64,000 nt of DNA, taken from the NCBI GenBank assembly GCA_046350895.1, contig JAXLZL010000002.1:62001-126000 (forward strand), given 5' to 3'. Shown here piece by piece: positions 1 to 7,052 of the stretch. The position numbers and the translations under genes are program-made. How positions within the stretch are numbered: position 1 is the first letter of the stretch; every line of letters starts with the position of its first letter. The notes beneath the pieces were generated by a model. The model searched no databases. It saw only the letters and a program-made list of their open reading frames with translations, and was not told the origin of the DNA. The DNA comes from HK-STAS-PATE-2 sp046350895. GTDB taxonomy: Bacteria > Patescibacteriota > Patescibacteriia > 2-12-FULL-60-25.

Positions 1-674
1 GATCGTTCCTCCTGCAGGCCCTCACCCATCGTTCATACTTGAACGAAAATACCGATCACCCGTTTCCGCATAATGAACGCCTTGAATTTCTTGGCGATGC
101 GGTTCTTGAATTGATCGTGACCGAACACTTGTTCAAAACCTATGCCAATGACGAAGGCGATCTGACGAATTGGCGCGCCGCGCTTGTGAATGCCAAAACA
201 TTGGCTGGCATTGCACGTGGCCTCGAATTCGAAGAATACATCCTCATGTCCAAGGGCGAAGCACGTGACAAAGACGGCAAAGCCCGCATGTACATTCTCG
301 CCAATGCCATTGAGGCTATTATTGGCGCCATCTATCTCGACGGCGGTACAGCAGCGGCAGAAAAATTCATCCATGGCTGCATCCTCACCCATTTAAAAGA
401 CATTCTTGAATTCGAGCTTTACGTCGATCCAAAGAGTAAATTTCAAGAAACCTCCCAAGAATTGCTTGGCGTCACACCGACCTACAAAGTCCTCGAAGAA
501 GTTGGCCCTGACCATTTGAAAGAGTTCACCATCGGCGTCTTTTTGGACAAAGACCTGGTCGCCGTGGGTAAAGGCACCTCTAAACAAGAGGCCCAGGTCG
601 CCGCTGCCGAAGCCGGCCTCGAAGCCAAAAACTGGCGCGCCCGTCGTACCCGAGAGGCGCCAAAAGAGCGTTAA
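1..674 (+). CDS. rnc: Ribonuclease III, 5' end cut off by the window
   Basis: Double-strand-specific endoribonuclease that processes rRNA precursors and structured mRNAs in the cytoplasm. The frame is open from base 3 and begins inside the family motif ALTHRSY, so the start codon lies before the window. The RNase III signature NERLEFLGDAVLE follows at about 72-110, then a second active-site segment (ANAIEAIIGAIYLD), and a C-terminal double-stranded RNA-binding domain ending in SKQEAQVAAAEAGL. In the second segment Asn sits where E. coli has metal-binding Asp114, while the Glu (Glu117 equivalent) is kept. A promoter for the next gene starts about 20 bases after the stop. Confidence 0.95.
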   Translation, partial: SFLLQALTHRSYLNENTDHPFPHNERLEFLGDAVLELIVTEHLFKTYANDEGDLTNWRAALVNAKTLAGIARGLEFEEYILMSKGEARDKDGKARMYILANAIEAIIGAIYLDGGTAAAEKFIHGCILTHLKDILEFELYVDPKSKFQETSQELLGVTPTYKVLEEVGPDHLKEFTIGVFLDKDLVAVGKGTSKQEAQVAAAEAGLEAKNWRARRTREAPKER

Positions 675-695
675 ACTCCCCAGTAAACAACAGAT

Positions 696-731
696 CCATC
701 CATTGACAAAATGGGTGGATTTTGTTATTAC
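696..731 (+). promoter_or_regulatory. Sigma-70-type promoter overlapped by a dyad
   Basis: TTGACA at 703-708, a 17-base spacer and TATTAC at 726-731. The -35 box lies in an inverted repeat, CCATCCAT (696-703), 7-base loop, ATGGGTGG (711-718). The same 23-base block recurs at 1563-1585 in front of the next paralog, so it is probably an operator or a shared leader element. Confidence 0.75.
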
Positions 732-809
732 TCCTACCGTTATCGTCAAAAATTCTGAGCAATCAGCTTTTTTGATGATCTGATCTTTTACCGCCCATAA
801 GGAGGACTC

Positions 810-1466
810 ATGGACGCGATCGATACCGTCACGAGTACCGACGATACGAGTATTCTCAAGCCAGGCGAACGACACTGTCGCCGGTGCGTGAATCCGTTCA
901 CGCCTGCCGATCCGAAGTACAGGGTCTGCCCAGGATGCCACCAGGCAATCCTACTCGAACGCTTCGGCGAACCCTGCGTGGACTGCGAGAAGCTCCACAT
1001 TCGCCGGCGCGGATACAAGGGCGAATTCAGCCGCTGCGAAGACTGCCTCAAGCTCGATGCCGAGCAGCGCGAACGCGCAAAGCGCCTCCGTGAAGCGCTC
1101 GACGAGGCCGCCTTGCAGCGCCTGGAGGCGAGGGAGGCCGAGCAGAAGAAAGATCTCGCCGATCCCTTTCGAAGGCAGAAGGCCGATGCCGAGGCACGCT
1201 TCCGAGCCAATGCGCAGCTGTTCTGCGCAAAGCCCGAGTCGCTCCCCAACTGGTTCACGTTGCACCAACAGCTCGGTCGCCAGATCACGCTCAAGATCGC
1301 GACCAGCGACAAGCCCGTCTACCACAGCTTCATACTCGAGCTCTCGCGCGATGAGAAGCGTGCCCAGGACGAGGCCGCTAAGAAGCGTCGTCTCGACAAG
1401 CGCCACAGCACCGAATCGACCCAAAAGCAGGGCGACTCGAAGCGCAAGCGCGGCACCCAGAAGTAG
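810..1466 (+). CDS. Double-zinc-ribbon protein, paralog 1 of 3
   Basis: A 218-residue protein of unknown function. It has a ribbon C-x2-C-x13-C-x2-C (Cys23, 26, 40, 43, with Phe-x-Pro between the pairs) and a second module C-x2-C-x3-H-x12-C-x2-C (Cys56, 59, His63, Cys76, 79). Then come a charged helical stretch (about 80-130) and a Lys/Arg-rich tail, which would suit nucleic-acid binding. The spacing is matched exactly in the genes at 1645 and 2821. The start is fixed by AAGGAGG seven bases before the ATG. Codons favour GAG, AAG and CTC, unlike UvrA or L19 nearby, which hints at transfer or high expression. No match to a named family is claimed. Confidence 0.85.
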   Translation: MDAIDTVTSTDDTSILKPGERHCRRCVNPFTPADPKYRVCPGCHQAILLERFGEPCVDCEKLHIRRRGYKGEFSRCEDCLKLDAEQRERAKRLREALDEAALQRLEAREAEQKKDLADPFRRQKADAEARFRANAQLFCAKPESLPNWFTLHQQLGRQITLKIATSDKPVYHSFILELSRDEKRAQDEAAKKRRLDKRHSTESTQKQGDSKRKRGTQK

Positions 1467-1472
1467 CAAACT

Positions 1473-1527
1473 GACCCCGTCCCGTACCCCACCATTCTCG
1501 GTGGGTGCGGGGCGGGGTTTAGCTTTT
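1473..1527 (+). terminator. Rho-independent terminator
   Basis: A long GC hairpin (ACCCCGTCCCGTACCCCACC pairing with GGTGGGTGCGGGGCGGGGT) followed by a T-containing stretch, directly after the stop of zinc-ribbon gene 1. Confidence 0.75.
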
Positions 1528-1562
1528 CCTCATCGCTTGAACGAGGATTGATTAATGTAAAG

Positions 1563-1598
1563 CCATCCATTGACAAAATGGGTGGTTTTTGCTAATAT
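1563..1598 (+). promoter_or_regulatory. Second copy of the dyad-overlapped promoter
   Basis: TTGACA (1570-1575), 17 bases, TAATAT (1593-1598). The 23-base dyad at 1563-1585 is identical to 696-718. The expected leader then holds a GCCCC-GAG-GGGGC hairpin touching the ribosome-binding site of the next gene. Confidence 0.85.
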
Positions 1599-1644
1599 TC
1601 GCCCACGTTCTTTCAGTTTTGCCCCGAGGGGGCAGGAGGGTCCG

Positions 1645-2487
1645 ATGAACGCCAGTGCCAATAAACCCCTGTCCACCATCGAGGCGCTCCGTGCCCAGGT
1701 GGAAGCCAAGAAGTCTGGTTTGGCCATGAAGGCCATCGAGGCGCGCAAGCGCCCGTGCAAAGGAGCCCACGGCAGGCCTTGTCCGCATCTCGCGATGTTG
1801 GACCCCGGCATGGACCGGTGCATCAGCTGCTCGACCGAAGCGCGCAAGAAGATGTGCGCCGGCGACTGCGGCGAGCTCTTCTTGCCTTCGAAGTACAGCT
1901 ACGAGTACTGCGGGCTCTGCCTGCGGGCCCGAGAAGAGAAGAAGCTCGCCGAAGAGACCGAGCGACAGGCGCTCATGCGTGAGCTGCACTCGCTCGAGTA
2001 CCTCGAACAGCACGGCGTGCCGTGCGAGAATCCGCGCAAGGTGTGCACCAACATGCACATCAAGTCGCCCGACTACAAGGGCGATCACAGCCTGTGCCAC
2101 TCCTGCCAGGACGAGCTCCGCGCCATGATGTGGGACTGCGCCAACTGCGGCGCCAACCACTTCGTGGGCTTCAGCTACCAGGGCTCGAGCAGCCTCTGCA
2201 AGAAGTGCCGCAAGGCAGCACACGACGAGCGCGCAGCGCTCGAACGCGAACAGCGCTTCGCCAATCAGGCCCTCGAGGCCGAGGGCGTGAGGCTCAAGCC
2301 CAAGGTCCTGTCGCCGCTCAGCGCCAGCCGTAGCGACGAGGCTCGGCGCCGCCAGGCCAAGGCCAACGACGGCCGCAAGAAGCGCCAGCTCGACGAGGTG
2401 GAACGCCTCCGCGGCGTCAGGCCCGTCGGCTCCAACAACGGATCCGGCGACCCCAAGAGCGGCTGGAAGAAGGACAAGAAGAAGTAG
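1645..2487 (+). CDS. Multi-zinc-ribbon protein, paralog 2 of 3
   Basis: A 280-residue Cys-rich protein. Four metal modules are visible: Cys38/46/59/62; a Phe-x-Pro ribbon Cys71/75/89/92; Cys127/134-His138-Cys151/154; and Cys165/168-His172-Cys185/188. The last two share the spacing x3-His-x12 before a closing C-x2-C, as in the genes at 810 and 2821. Helical Glu/Arg/Lys-rich linkers separate them and the C-terminus is basic (KKDKKK). The ATG at 1645 is preceded by GGAGG with a short spacer. Nearly all Lys codons are AAG. Function is unknown; binding of RNA or DNA is only an inference from zinc modules plus basic tails. Confidence 0.85.
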   Translation: MNASANKPLSTIEALRAQVEAKKSGLAMKAIEARKRPCKGAHGRPCPHLAMLDPGMDRCISCSTEARKKMCAGDCGELFLPSKYSYEYCGLCLRAREEKKLAEETERQALMRELHSLEYLEQHGVPCENPRKVCTNMHIKSPDYKGDHSLCHSCQDELRAMMWDCANCGANHFVGFSYQGSSSLCKKCRKAAHDERAALEREQRFANQALEAEGVRLKPKVLSPLSASRSDEARRRQAKANDGRKKRQLDEVERLRGVRPVGSNNGSGDPKSGWKKDKKK

Positions 2488-2510
2488 CCCTCCTGCCCAA
2501 CACACTGCTG

Positions 2511-2592
2511 ACCCCCGTACCGAACCCTCTGTCTGCCTTGCAGACATCTCCCTGTAAAGGGAGAACAAGAGGGTTCTGGTACGGGGGTTTTG
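2511..2592 (+). terminator. Nested hairpin terminator
   Basis: An outer stem (ACCCCCGTACC with GGTACGGGGGT) encloses an inner stem (CCCTCT with AGAGGG) and ends in TTTTG. It follows zinc-ribbon gene 2. Confidence 0.65.
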
Positions 2593-2617
2593 CGTTGTCC
2601 ATACGATGTTATACATG

Positions 2618-2646
2618 TTGACATTATTTTATTGATCGAGTAGCGT
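2618..2646 (+). promoter_or_regulatory. Promoter of zinc-ribbon gene 3
   Basis: TTGACA (2618-2623), 17 bases, TAGCGT (2641-2646). Unlike the promoters of the first two paralogs it lacks the 23-base dyad. The leader contains CCGCGG-CGAAAA-CCGCGG, a short perfect hairpin. Confidence 0.6.
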
Positions 2647-2820
2647 CAGAAAGCGTCCCTTTTAGGAGCCGCGGCGAAAACCGCGGATAACATCATGGGC
2701 CATCAGGCAAGTATCCCTGTCCAAACTGATCTCGCCGTCCGTACCAGTCTGGCTTCGTTTCCTGCCCTGCGCAGCGCTACGCCGCGCCTCGTCAAACCAG
2801 GAGAACAGGAGAATCCGATC

Positions 2821-3576
2821 ATGGATCCTCACAACGAAACACCTAGCCCGAACGCATCGACGCTCGACGAACGTATCGAGCTCGCCCGCAAACGCATTCG
2901 GCTCGCCGAAGAAAAACGGCAAGCCGTCGTACAAGCGAAGCTCGACGAACGCACCAAGAAAGCCGAGCTCGATGAGCTCGAGCGGCAGGCGCGGATCACC
3001 GAGCAAGAAGCGGAGCGGTTCATCGCCGAGGCCGACAAGCTCGTTGCCTGCATGAACACCGACTGTCAGAACGTGTTCTTGCCAGCCAAGCCCGGTGACA
3101 GCATCTGTGCCGACTGCCTCGCCAAACGCGCGCAGGCACGCACCGCACCACCGTCCGTCGCGAGAGCACCGGCAGTGGTGAATAAGGTCATGCCGGTGGC
3201 GACCAAGCCAAATCGTGAACCCGAACCCTGCTCGGTTTGCAAACAGCCGCACTATCGCCAACCCGGATTCATCCATCCGACGAGCAAGTGCGAGACTTGC
3301 CGCAAAATGCCGCAGCACTCGTTCTCGCCCACGATCCGAGCGCGCGCGGGCATCAAAACGGCACCGCCTGCCGTCGGCGACCTCGTCAGTAACAATCCGA
3401 AAAAGATCTTGAAGAAAAAGCTCGAGATGCTTTATCGCCAAGGCAGCGTATTGCCGGACAATGTCCAGACAGCAATCACCTGCCACGATGACAAGGACGA
3501 AGTCGTCCTGACCATCGAAGATCACCCGGAGTTCGGGACCTTTTCACACCGCTTCAATCTGGAGAAACCCAAGTGA
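2821..3576 (+). CDS. Double-zinc-ribbon protein with coiled coil, paralog 3 of 3
   Basis: A 251-residue protein of unknown function. Residues 15-72 form a charged heptad-like helix, probably a coiled coil. Then come the ribbon Cys77/82/96/99 with FLP between the pairs, a Pro/Ala linker, and Cys137/140-His144-Cys157/160, with the same x3-His-x12 spacing as its two upstream paralogs. I chose ATG 2821 because AGGAG lies nine bases upstream. An in-frame ATG at 2695 would add 42 residues but has no close ribosome-binding site. It has its own promoter and terminator. Codon use is closer to the genome norm than in the other two copies. Confidence 0.8.
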   Translation: MDPHNETPSPNASTLDERIELARKRIRLAEEKRQAVVQAKLDERTKKAELDELERQARITEQEAERFIAEADKLVACMNTDCQNVFLPAKPGDSICADCLAKRAQARTAPPSVARAPAVVNKVMPVATKPNREPEPCSVCKQPHYRQPGFIHPTSKCETCRKMPQHSFSPTIRARAGIKTAPPAVGDLVSNNPKKILKKKLEMLYRQGSVLPDNVQTAITCHDDKDEVVLTIEDHPEFGTFSHRFNLEKPK

Positions 3577-3583
3577 ACCGCTG

Positions 3584-3631
3584 CCCTCGCATCGCAGACC
3601 TGTACGGTCGGATGCGGGGGTGTTTCTTTTT
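3584..3631 (+). terminator. Terminator after zinc-ribbon gene 3
   Basis: CCCTCGCATC pairs with GGATGCGGGGG, followed by TGTTTCTTTTTC. Confidence 0.6.
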
Positions 3632-3636
3632 CAAAA

Positions 3637-3680
3637 CAAAACCCTGCACGGTTTGGTGCAGGGTTTTGCGTGGTACGTCC
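3637..3680 (-). repeat. Copy of the tRNA-Arg 3' end plus terminator hairpin
   Basis: Read on the minus strand, GGACGTACCACG (3680-3669) repeats the last bases of the tRNA-Arg gene at 4556-4567. It is followed by a hairpin built from AAAACCCTGCAC and its complement. The copy sits just beyond the 3' end of the membrane-protein gene, so tRNA end plus terminator occur on both sides of that gene. At 12 bases the repeat is short and chance is not excluded. Confidence 0.45.
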
Positions 3681-3715
3681 TAGTCGAAGCTATTCGGACT
3701 TCTATCGCTTCTGAA

Positions 3716-4387
3716 TCACGATTTCCGTAAACTCTTCGCCGCTCTTGCAATGAACGCGACATCGTCATGGCGCAAGTGCTGAAAGCGTAGAAAGAAGAAG
3801 ACGGCGATGAGTATGCAGCCCACCGATGCCGCTGCGGATTGCCCTGCGAGATAGATGCCGAGCAAAATCATGGGTGTAAACATGCCGGCGTGAAAGTTGA
3901 TGTCACCCTCAATCTCCATTGCCTCGCGGGCAAGCGCCGGAGAACGGTCGAGAATCACCATCTTACTCGCCCAATAGGGGCCTGAGTATTCTTCTTTGTC
4001 TTGCGGCTCACCCATACTGGCAAACTGGACGCCGACTTCGGTATCAAGCGTTCGTACGCTGAAGACGTGAAGACGATCCGAGCAATACTGAAAGAAGCGA
4101 TGCCATCGCCCGCCCTTGGGTACTTGGCTCGTGATCCCGTCCAGCCAACCGCCAAGGATATCGAGAACGCGCCACATGATCTGGATATGAACCGCACCCA
4201 CCAGGTAACTAAACAGGATAACGATGATGTACAGCGCGACTTTGTCGAGGCGACTCGTGGCAACCTGAAGAGCCGTCATTGTTTGAGTGCCAAGTAGCAG
4301 GCACGAGACAAGGACGATCGCGAACCCTGGGACGAGGGATCCCAGAAACTTTCGTAAGCTCATATAGATAAGAAAGCCGGAATCCAT
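3716..4387 (-). CDS. Orphan membrane protein, about four helices
   Basis: A 223-residue protein with hydrophobic segments near residues 13-35, 47-67, 165-183 and 183-200, so two helical pairs around a central soluble part of about 95 residues. That part contains a Glu-Ile-Glu-Gly-Asp-Ile-Asn-Phe stretch just before the second pair. No family recognised. The start is supported by GGAGGAAG immediately upstream of the ATG. It is transcribed away from tRNA-Arg, and a partial copy of the tRNA 3' end lies beyond its stop, so it may be an inserted cassette. Confidence 0.75.
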   Translation of the reverse strand: MDSGFLIYMSLRKFLGSLVPGFAIVLVSCLLLGTQTMTALQVATSRLDKVALYIIVILFSYLVGAVHIQIMWRVLDILGGWLDGITSQVPKGGRWHRFFQYCSDRLHVFSVRTLDTEVGVQFASMGEPQDKEEYSGPYWASKMVILDRSPALAREAMEIEGDINFHAGMFTPMILLGIYLAGQSAAASVGCILIAVFFFLRFQHLRHDDVAFIARAAKSLRKS

Positions 4388-4440
4388 TCTTCCTCCGTTT
4401 CGTTCGGGCTTGAGATCAGCGTAACACGCTTCAACCCTTA

Positions 4441-4456
4441 GGAGAATCGAACTCCC
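4441..4456 (-). other. tRNA T-arm-like remnant
   Basis: On the minus strand GGGAGTTCGATTCTCC forms a perfect T-stem and T-loop, but no matching acceptor, D or anticodon arm could be folded around it. It is probably a fragment of a tRNA, just upstream of the orphan membrane-protein gene. Confidence 0.3.
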
Positions 4457-4526
4457 ATTTGGCTAACCTTAGCGAAGCTGGATTTCCCATCCGAAACGAC
4501 ATTTTTTCGACTTGGTTGCGGTGAAC

Positions 4527-4554
4527 AAAACCGCATCGTGATGACGCGGTTTTG
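4527..4554 (-). terminator. Terminator of tRNA-Arg
   Basis: AAAACCGC...GCGGTTTT hairpin immediately after the CCA end of the tRNA on the minus strand. Confidence 0.6.
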
Positions 4555-4557
4555 TCG

Positions 4558-4632
4558 TGGTACGTCCAGAGGGAATCGAACCCCCATGACCGGTTCCGAA
4601 GACCGGGACTTTATCCGTTAAGCTATGGACGC
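4558..4632 (-). tRNA. tRNA-Arg (anticodon TCG)
   Basis: A full cloverleaf folds on the minus strand: acceptor GCGTCCA with TGGACGT (first pair G-U), D arm GCTT...AAGT, anticodon stem CCGGT/ACCGG around CTTCGGA, T arm GGGGG-TTCGATT-CCCTC, discriminator A and an encoded CCA. Confidence 0.9.
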
Positions 4633-4686
4633 ATTTAATGCAGACGGAGCGTATAGGTTTTTACCCGTTCGGGCAAGAAATCAGGA

Positions 4687-4715
4687 TTGACATTTTACTC
4701 TTTTATTGCTAAACC
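4687..4715 (+). promoter_or_regulatory. dapD promoter
   Basis: TTGACA (4687-4692), 17 bases ending in GC, TAAACC (4710-4715). The expected leader is about 40 bases and contains an AGAGG ribosome-binding site. Confidence 0.75.
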
Positions 4716-4760
4716 ACGGCCACGTTTGACGTACCTTCAACACCAGCTACAGAGGCTCGC

Positions 4761-6035
4761 ATGACCGACCAAAACGAACCGCCGCGTTACGTACACCCGG
4801 CCACACTCAACACCGTCGACGATTTCAAGGCCTTCGTGGCCAGCGTGCAGGCAAGGGAGGGCTACAAGGCCCCGCTCGCCTTCGCGCTCGGATTTGCCAC
4901 GGTCGCCCGCGACGGCACCATCCTGGACACTTACTACCCGACGGTCAACATGACCATGGACGGCAAGCTCGAGAATGCCGGTTCGGCCGCGATCTTCGCC
5001 GACGCCGTCAATCATCTCGATGGCAGCGCCAACTACCTGCTCAACGACGAGATGGTCCGTGTGCTGCAGGCTCGCTTCGCGGCCTTCAAGGACGACGGCA
5101 AGGTTCACGCGAACATCGAAGCCGTCGAGCTCGCCGCCAGCCCCACCATGATGATCGAGAAGAAGTGCCGCAAGGCGCTCATCACCTTCATCGGCGCTGA
5201 AGACGCTGACAAAGTCGCCTGCAGCACGCCTGATGCGTACCTGCGCTTGCATCTCTTGAGCCATCGCAAGGTGCGCCCGAACCAATTCAAGGAGACCAAG
5301 AATATCTTCATGGCTCTGCCGAACGTGGCTTGGACAAGCGATGGGCCGATGCTGCCGCAAGACGCGAAGGTGGCGCGGCACAAGGCCATGGCCAGCGGGA
5401 ACCAATTCAAGGTCTATCACCAAGACAAGTTTCCGCACATCCTCGACTACGTCGCTCTCCCCGACAGCATTCGCATCGGAGACGGTGCACGCGTTCGACT
5501 TGGCGCCTACTTGGGTGACGGCACGACCGTCATGCAAGAAGGCTTCATCAACTTCAATGCAGGCGATGAAGGCCCGGCCATGGTCGAGGGCCGCATCTCG
5601 CAAGGCGTCTTCATCACGAAGAATTCGGATGTCGGTGGCGGCGCCTCGATCATGGGCACACTCTCGGGTGGTGGTAACGAGATCATCTCAATTGGCGAGA
5701 ACTGCCTGCTCGGTGCCAATAGCGGCATCGGCATCTCGCTCGGCGACCGCTGTACCATCGAAGCCGGCCTCTACGTAACCGACCGGTGCAAGGTCTATGT
5801 CGATAGCCCGTCACATCTCGCGATCCTCAAAGATCGTGGCGTGGACTTCTACCCGGGTGAGGGTTACTGCGTGCTCTCGATCGAGCTCACGGGCATGGAC
5901 GACATGCTCTTCATCCGCGACAGCCGCAGCGGCCGAATCGTGCTGAAGACGAACAAGAACCCGAACAAGCTGAACGCGGCGCTGCATGCGCCGCCCGCAC
6001 TGGCACTGCTCCCCGCAGAAACCAAGCCGACCTGA
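4761..6035 (+). CDS. dapD: Tetrahydrodipicolinate N-succinyltransferase, actinobacterial type
   Basis: Transfers succinyl from succinyl-CoA to tetrahydrodipicolinate in the succinylase route to diaminopimelate and lysine. The C-terminal half has the hexapeptide left-handed beta-helix and the strongly conserved runs EGRISQGVFI, DVGGGASIMGTLSGGG and CLLGANSGIGISLGDRC, plus DAYLRLHLLSH and a LNxxLHA-like end, as in the mycobacterial enzyme. At 424 residues it is about 100 longer than the mycobacterial protein, because of extra N-terminal and central segments. It is alone: no other dap gene is in the window. Codon use is GC-rich with AAG and GAG, like zinc-ribbon genes 1 and 2, which suggests acquisition. 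ATG 4761 follows AGAGG. Confidence 0.88.
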   Translation: MTDQNEPPRYVHPATLNTVDDFKAFVASVQAREGYKAPLAFALGFATVARDGTILDTYYPTVNMTMDGKLENAGSAAIFADAVNHLDGSANYLLNDEMVRVLQARFAAFKDDGKVHANIEAVELAASPTMMIEKKCRKALITFIGAEDADKVACSTPDAYLRLHLLSHRKVRPNQFKETKNIFMALPNVAWTSDGPMLPQDAKVARHKAMASGNQFKVYHQDKFPHILDYVALPDSIRIGDGARVRLGAYLGDGTTVMQEGFINFNAGDEGPAMVEGRISQGVFITKNSDVGGGASIMGTLSGGGNEIISIGENCLLGANSGIGISLGDRCTIEAGLYVTDRCKVYVDSPSHLAILKDRGVDFYPGEGYCVLSIELTGMDDMLFIRDSRSGRIVLKTNKNPNKLNAALHAPPALALLPAETKPT

Positions 6036-6065
6036 AGGGTCTTCACTCCCCCTGAGTGAAACACA

Positions 6066-6115
6066 AACACCCCGTCCATCGACTGCGCTCGAGATGGCAA
6101 GGGGTGTTTTTTTTC
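6066..6115. terminator. Terminator between convergent dapD and memo genes
   Basis: ACACCCC...GGGGTGT outer stem around CCATC...GATGG, followed by a run of eight T on the plus strand. It can serve both directions. Confidence 0.75.
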
Positions 6116-7048
6116 TTATTCCCAAAAACCCATGATATAGCTGGTCGTATTGCTGCGGTCGTTGGTGTAATCAGTAGAAATTTTATGGTCGACCGTATGC
6201 CACGTGGTCCTGCCCAAGGCTTTGAGGATGAGTGCGATTTGCACACCGCTGTCGGTAAAGTCATCTGAAGCGTCGGCAAAGAACGCGGCATCATTTTGAC
6301 CGAGTGCCCGCAACGTTTTTTCATCATTCGCCAACGCTTGTTCTTTGGACAAGTAATGCGACATATCGGCTGAGATGAGTACAAAGGTCTTTGGACGCTT
6401 GAGCGTTTTTTCTAACCAATCAGTGAGTGACTTAGCCTCAGCTTCTGATACATGACCTTTGACCGTGATCGGTACGATTTTGAGATCATTGAATTCATGC
6501 GCGTAAAATGGCACAAGCGCCGCGATACCATGTTCTTTTTTGAATACGTCAGGCTGCTGACCCATGGTTGGTACGGCTTCGAGTAATTCTTGTTGCAAGA
6601 CCGCATCGGTTTTAACCGTCAGTGAATCCGTGCGGTAGGTGGCAATTGCGGTCGTGAGCGCTTGCGTCCCGCGATAAAAATGGTCGGGAGAAATGATCAC
6701 GAGCGTTTCGAGATCAGGACGGCAAGCTTCTAACGTTTTTGCGCTTTTAGCCAACAGGTCTGACGCAAGTGCGTGATGGTTCACGATACCGGCGCGATAA
6801 GCTTTGCATGGCGCAGATACCGTGACACCGGCCAAGGCGCGTTTGACCATGTCCCATGGCACGAATGATTCGGTAGCGACCGTGATGCCGGCTGATGTCG
6901 CTTGGGTTGGAGCAAAGACGTATGCGGTAGGACTGGTTATGGTTTGTGTTTTTTGCGGCGTCACGCGACGTAAAAAAAGTAACGCAATAGCCGCGACCAC
7001 GAGGGTCACGGCTAGGGCGCACGAGGCGATGATTCGCTTGGTGTTCAT
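6116..7048 (-). CDS. Memo-family protein with N-terminal membrane anchor
   Basis: A 310-residue Memo/AMMECR-system protein B-like protein. Residues 8-27 form a signal anchor, so the domain should face outside. Family landmarks are NHHALASDLL, SPDHF and SADMSHYL, which hold the clustered His residues of the Memo pocket; the family is related in fold to non-haem iron dioxygenases, though activity is debated. It starts four bases after the stop of the alpha-2-macroglobulin gene, so it is the third gene of the sigma-factor operon. A distant paralog lies at 28050. Most characterised homologs are cytoplasmic, so an exported form is notable. Confidence 0.85.
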   Translation of the reverse strand: MNTKRIIASCALAVTLVVAAIALLFLRRVTPQKTQTITSPTAYVFAPTQATSAGITVATESFVPWDMVKRALAGVTVSAPCKAYRAGIVNHHALASDLLAKSAKTLEACRPDLETLVIISPDHFYRGTQALTTAIATYRTDSLTVKTDAVLQQELLEAVPTMGQQPDVFKKEHGIAALVPFYAHEFNDLKIVPITVKGHVSEAEAKSLTDWLEKTLKRPKTFVLISADMSHYLSKEQALANDEKTLRALGQNDAAFFADASDDFTDSGVQIALILKALGRTTWHTVDHKISTDYTNDRSNTTSYIMGFWE

Positions 7049-7052
7049 TCGT

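Noticed and set aside
33..941. Long open frames on the minus strand opposite rnc
   Set aside because: They mirror a gene with clear RNase III motifs and have no domain, start signal or composition of their own.
951..2616. Minus-strand frames opposite the zinc-ribbon genes
   Set aside because: Leu/Ala-rich shadow frames caused by GC-rich codons; no ribosome-binding site and they run through terminators.
4737..5603. 288-codon frame opposite dapD
   Set aside because: It overlaps a full DapD with strong motifs. The frame is a codon-bias shadow.
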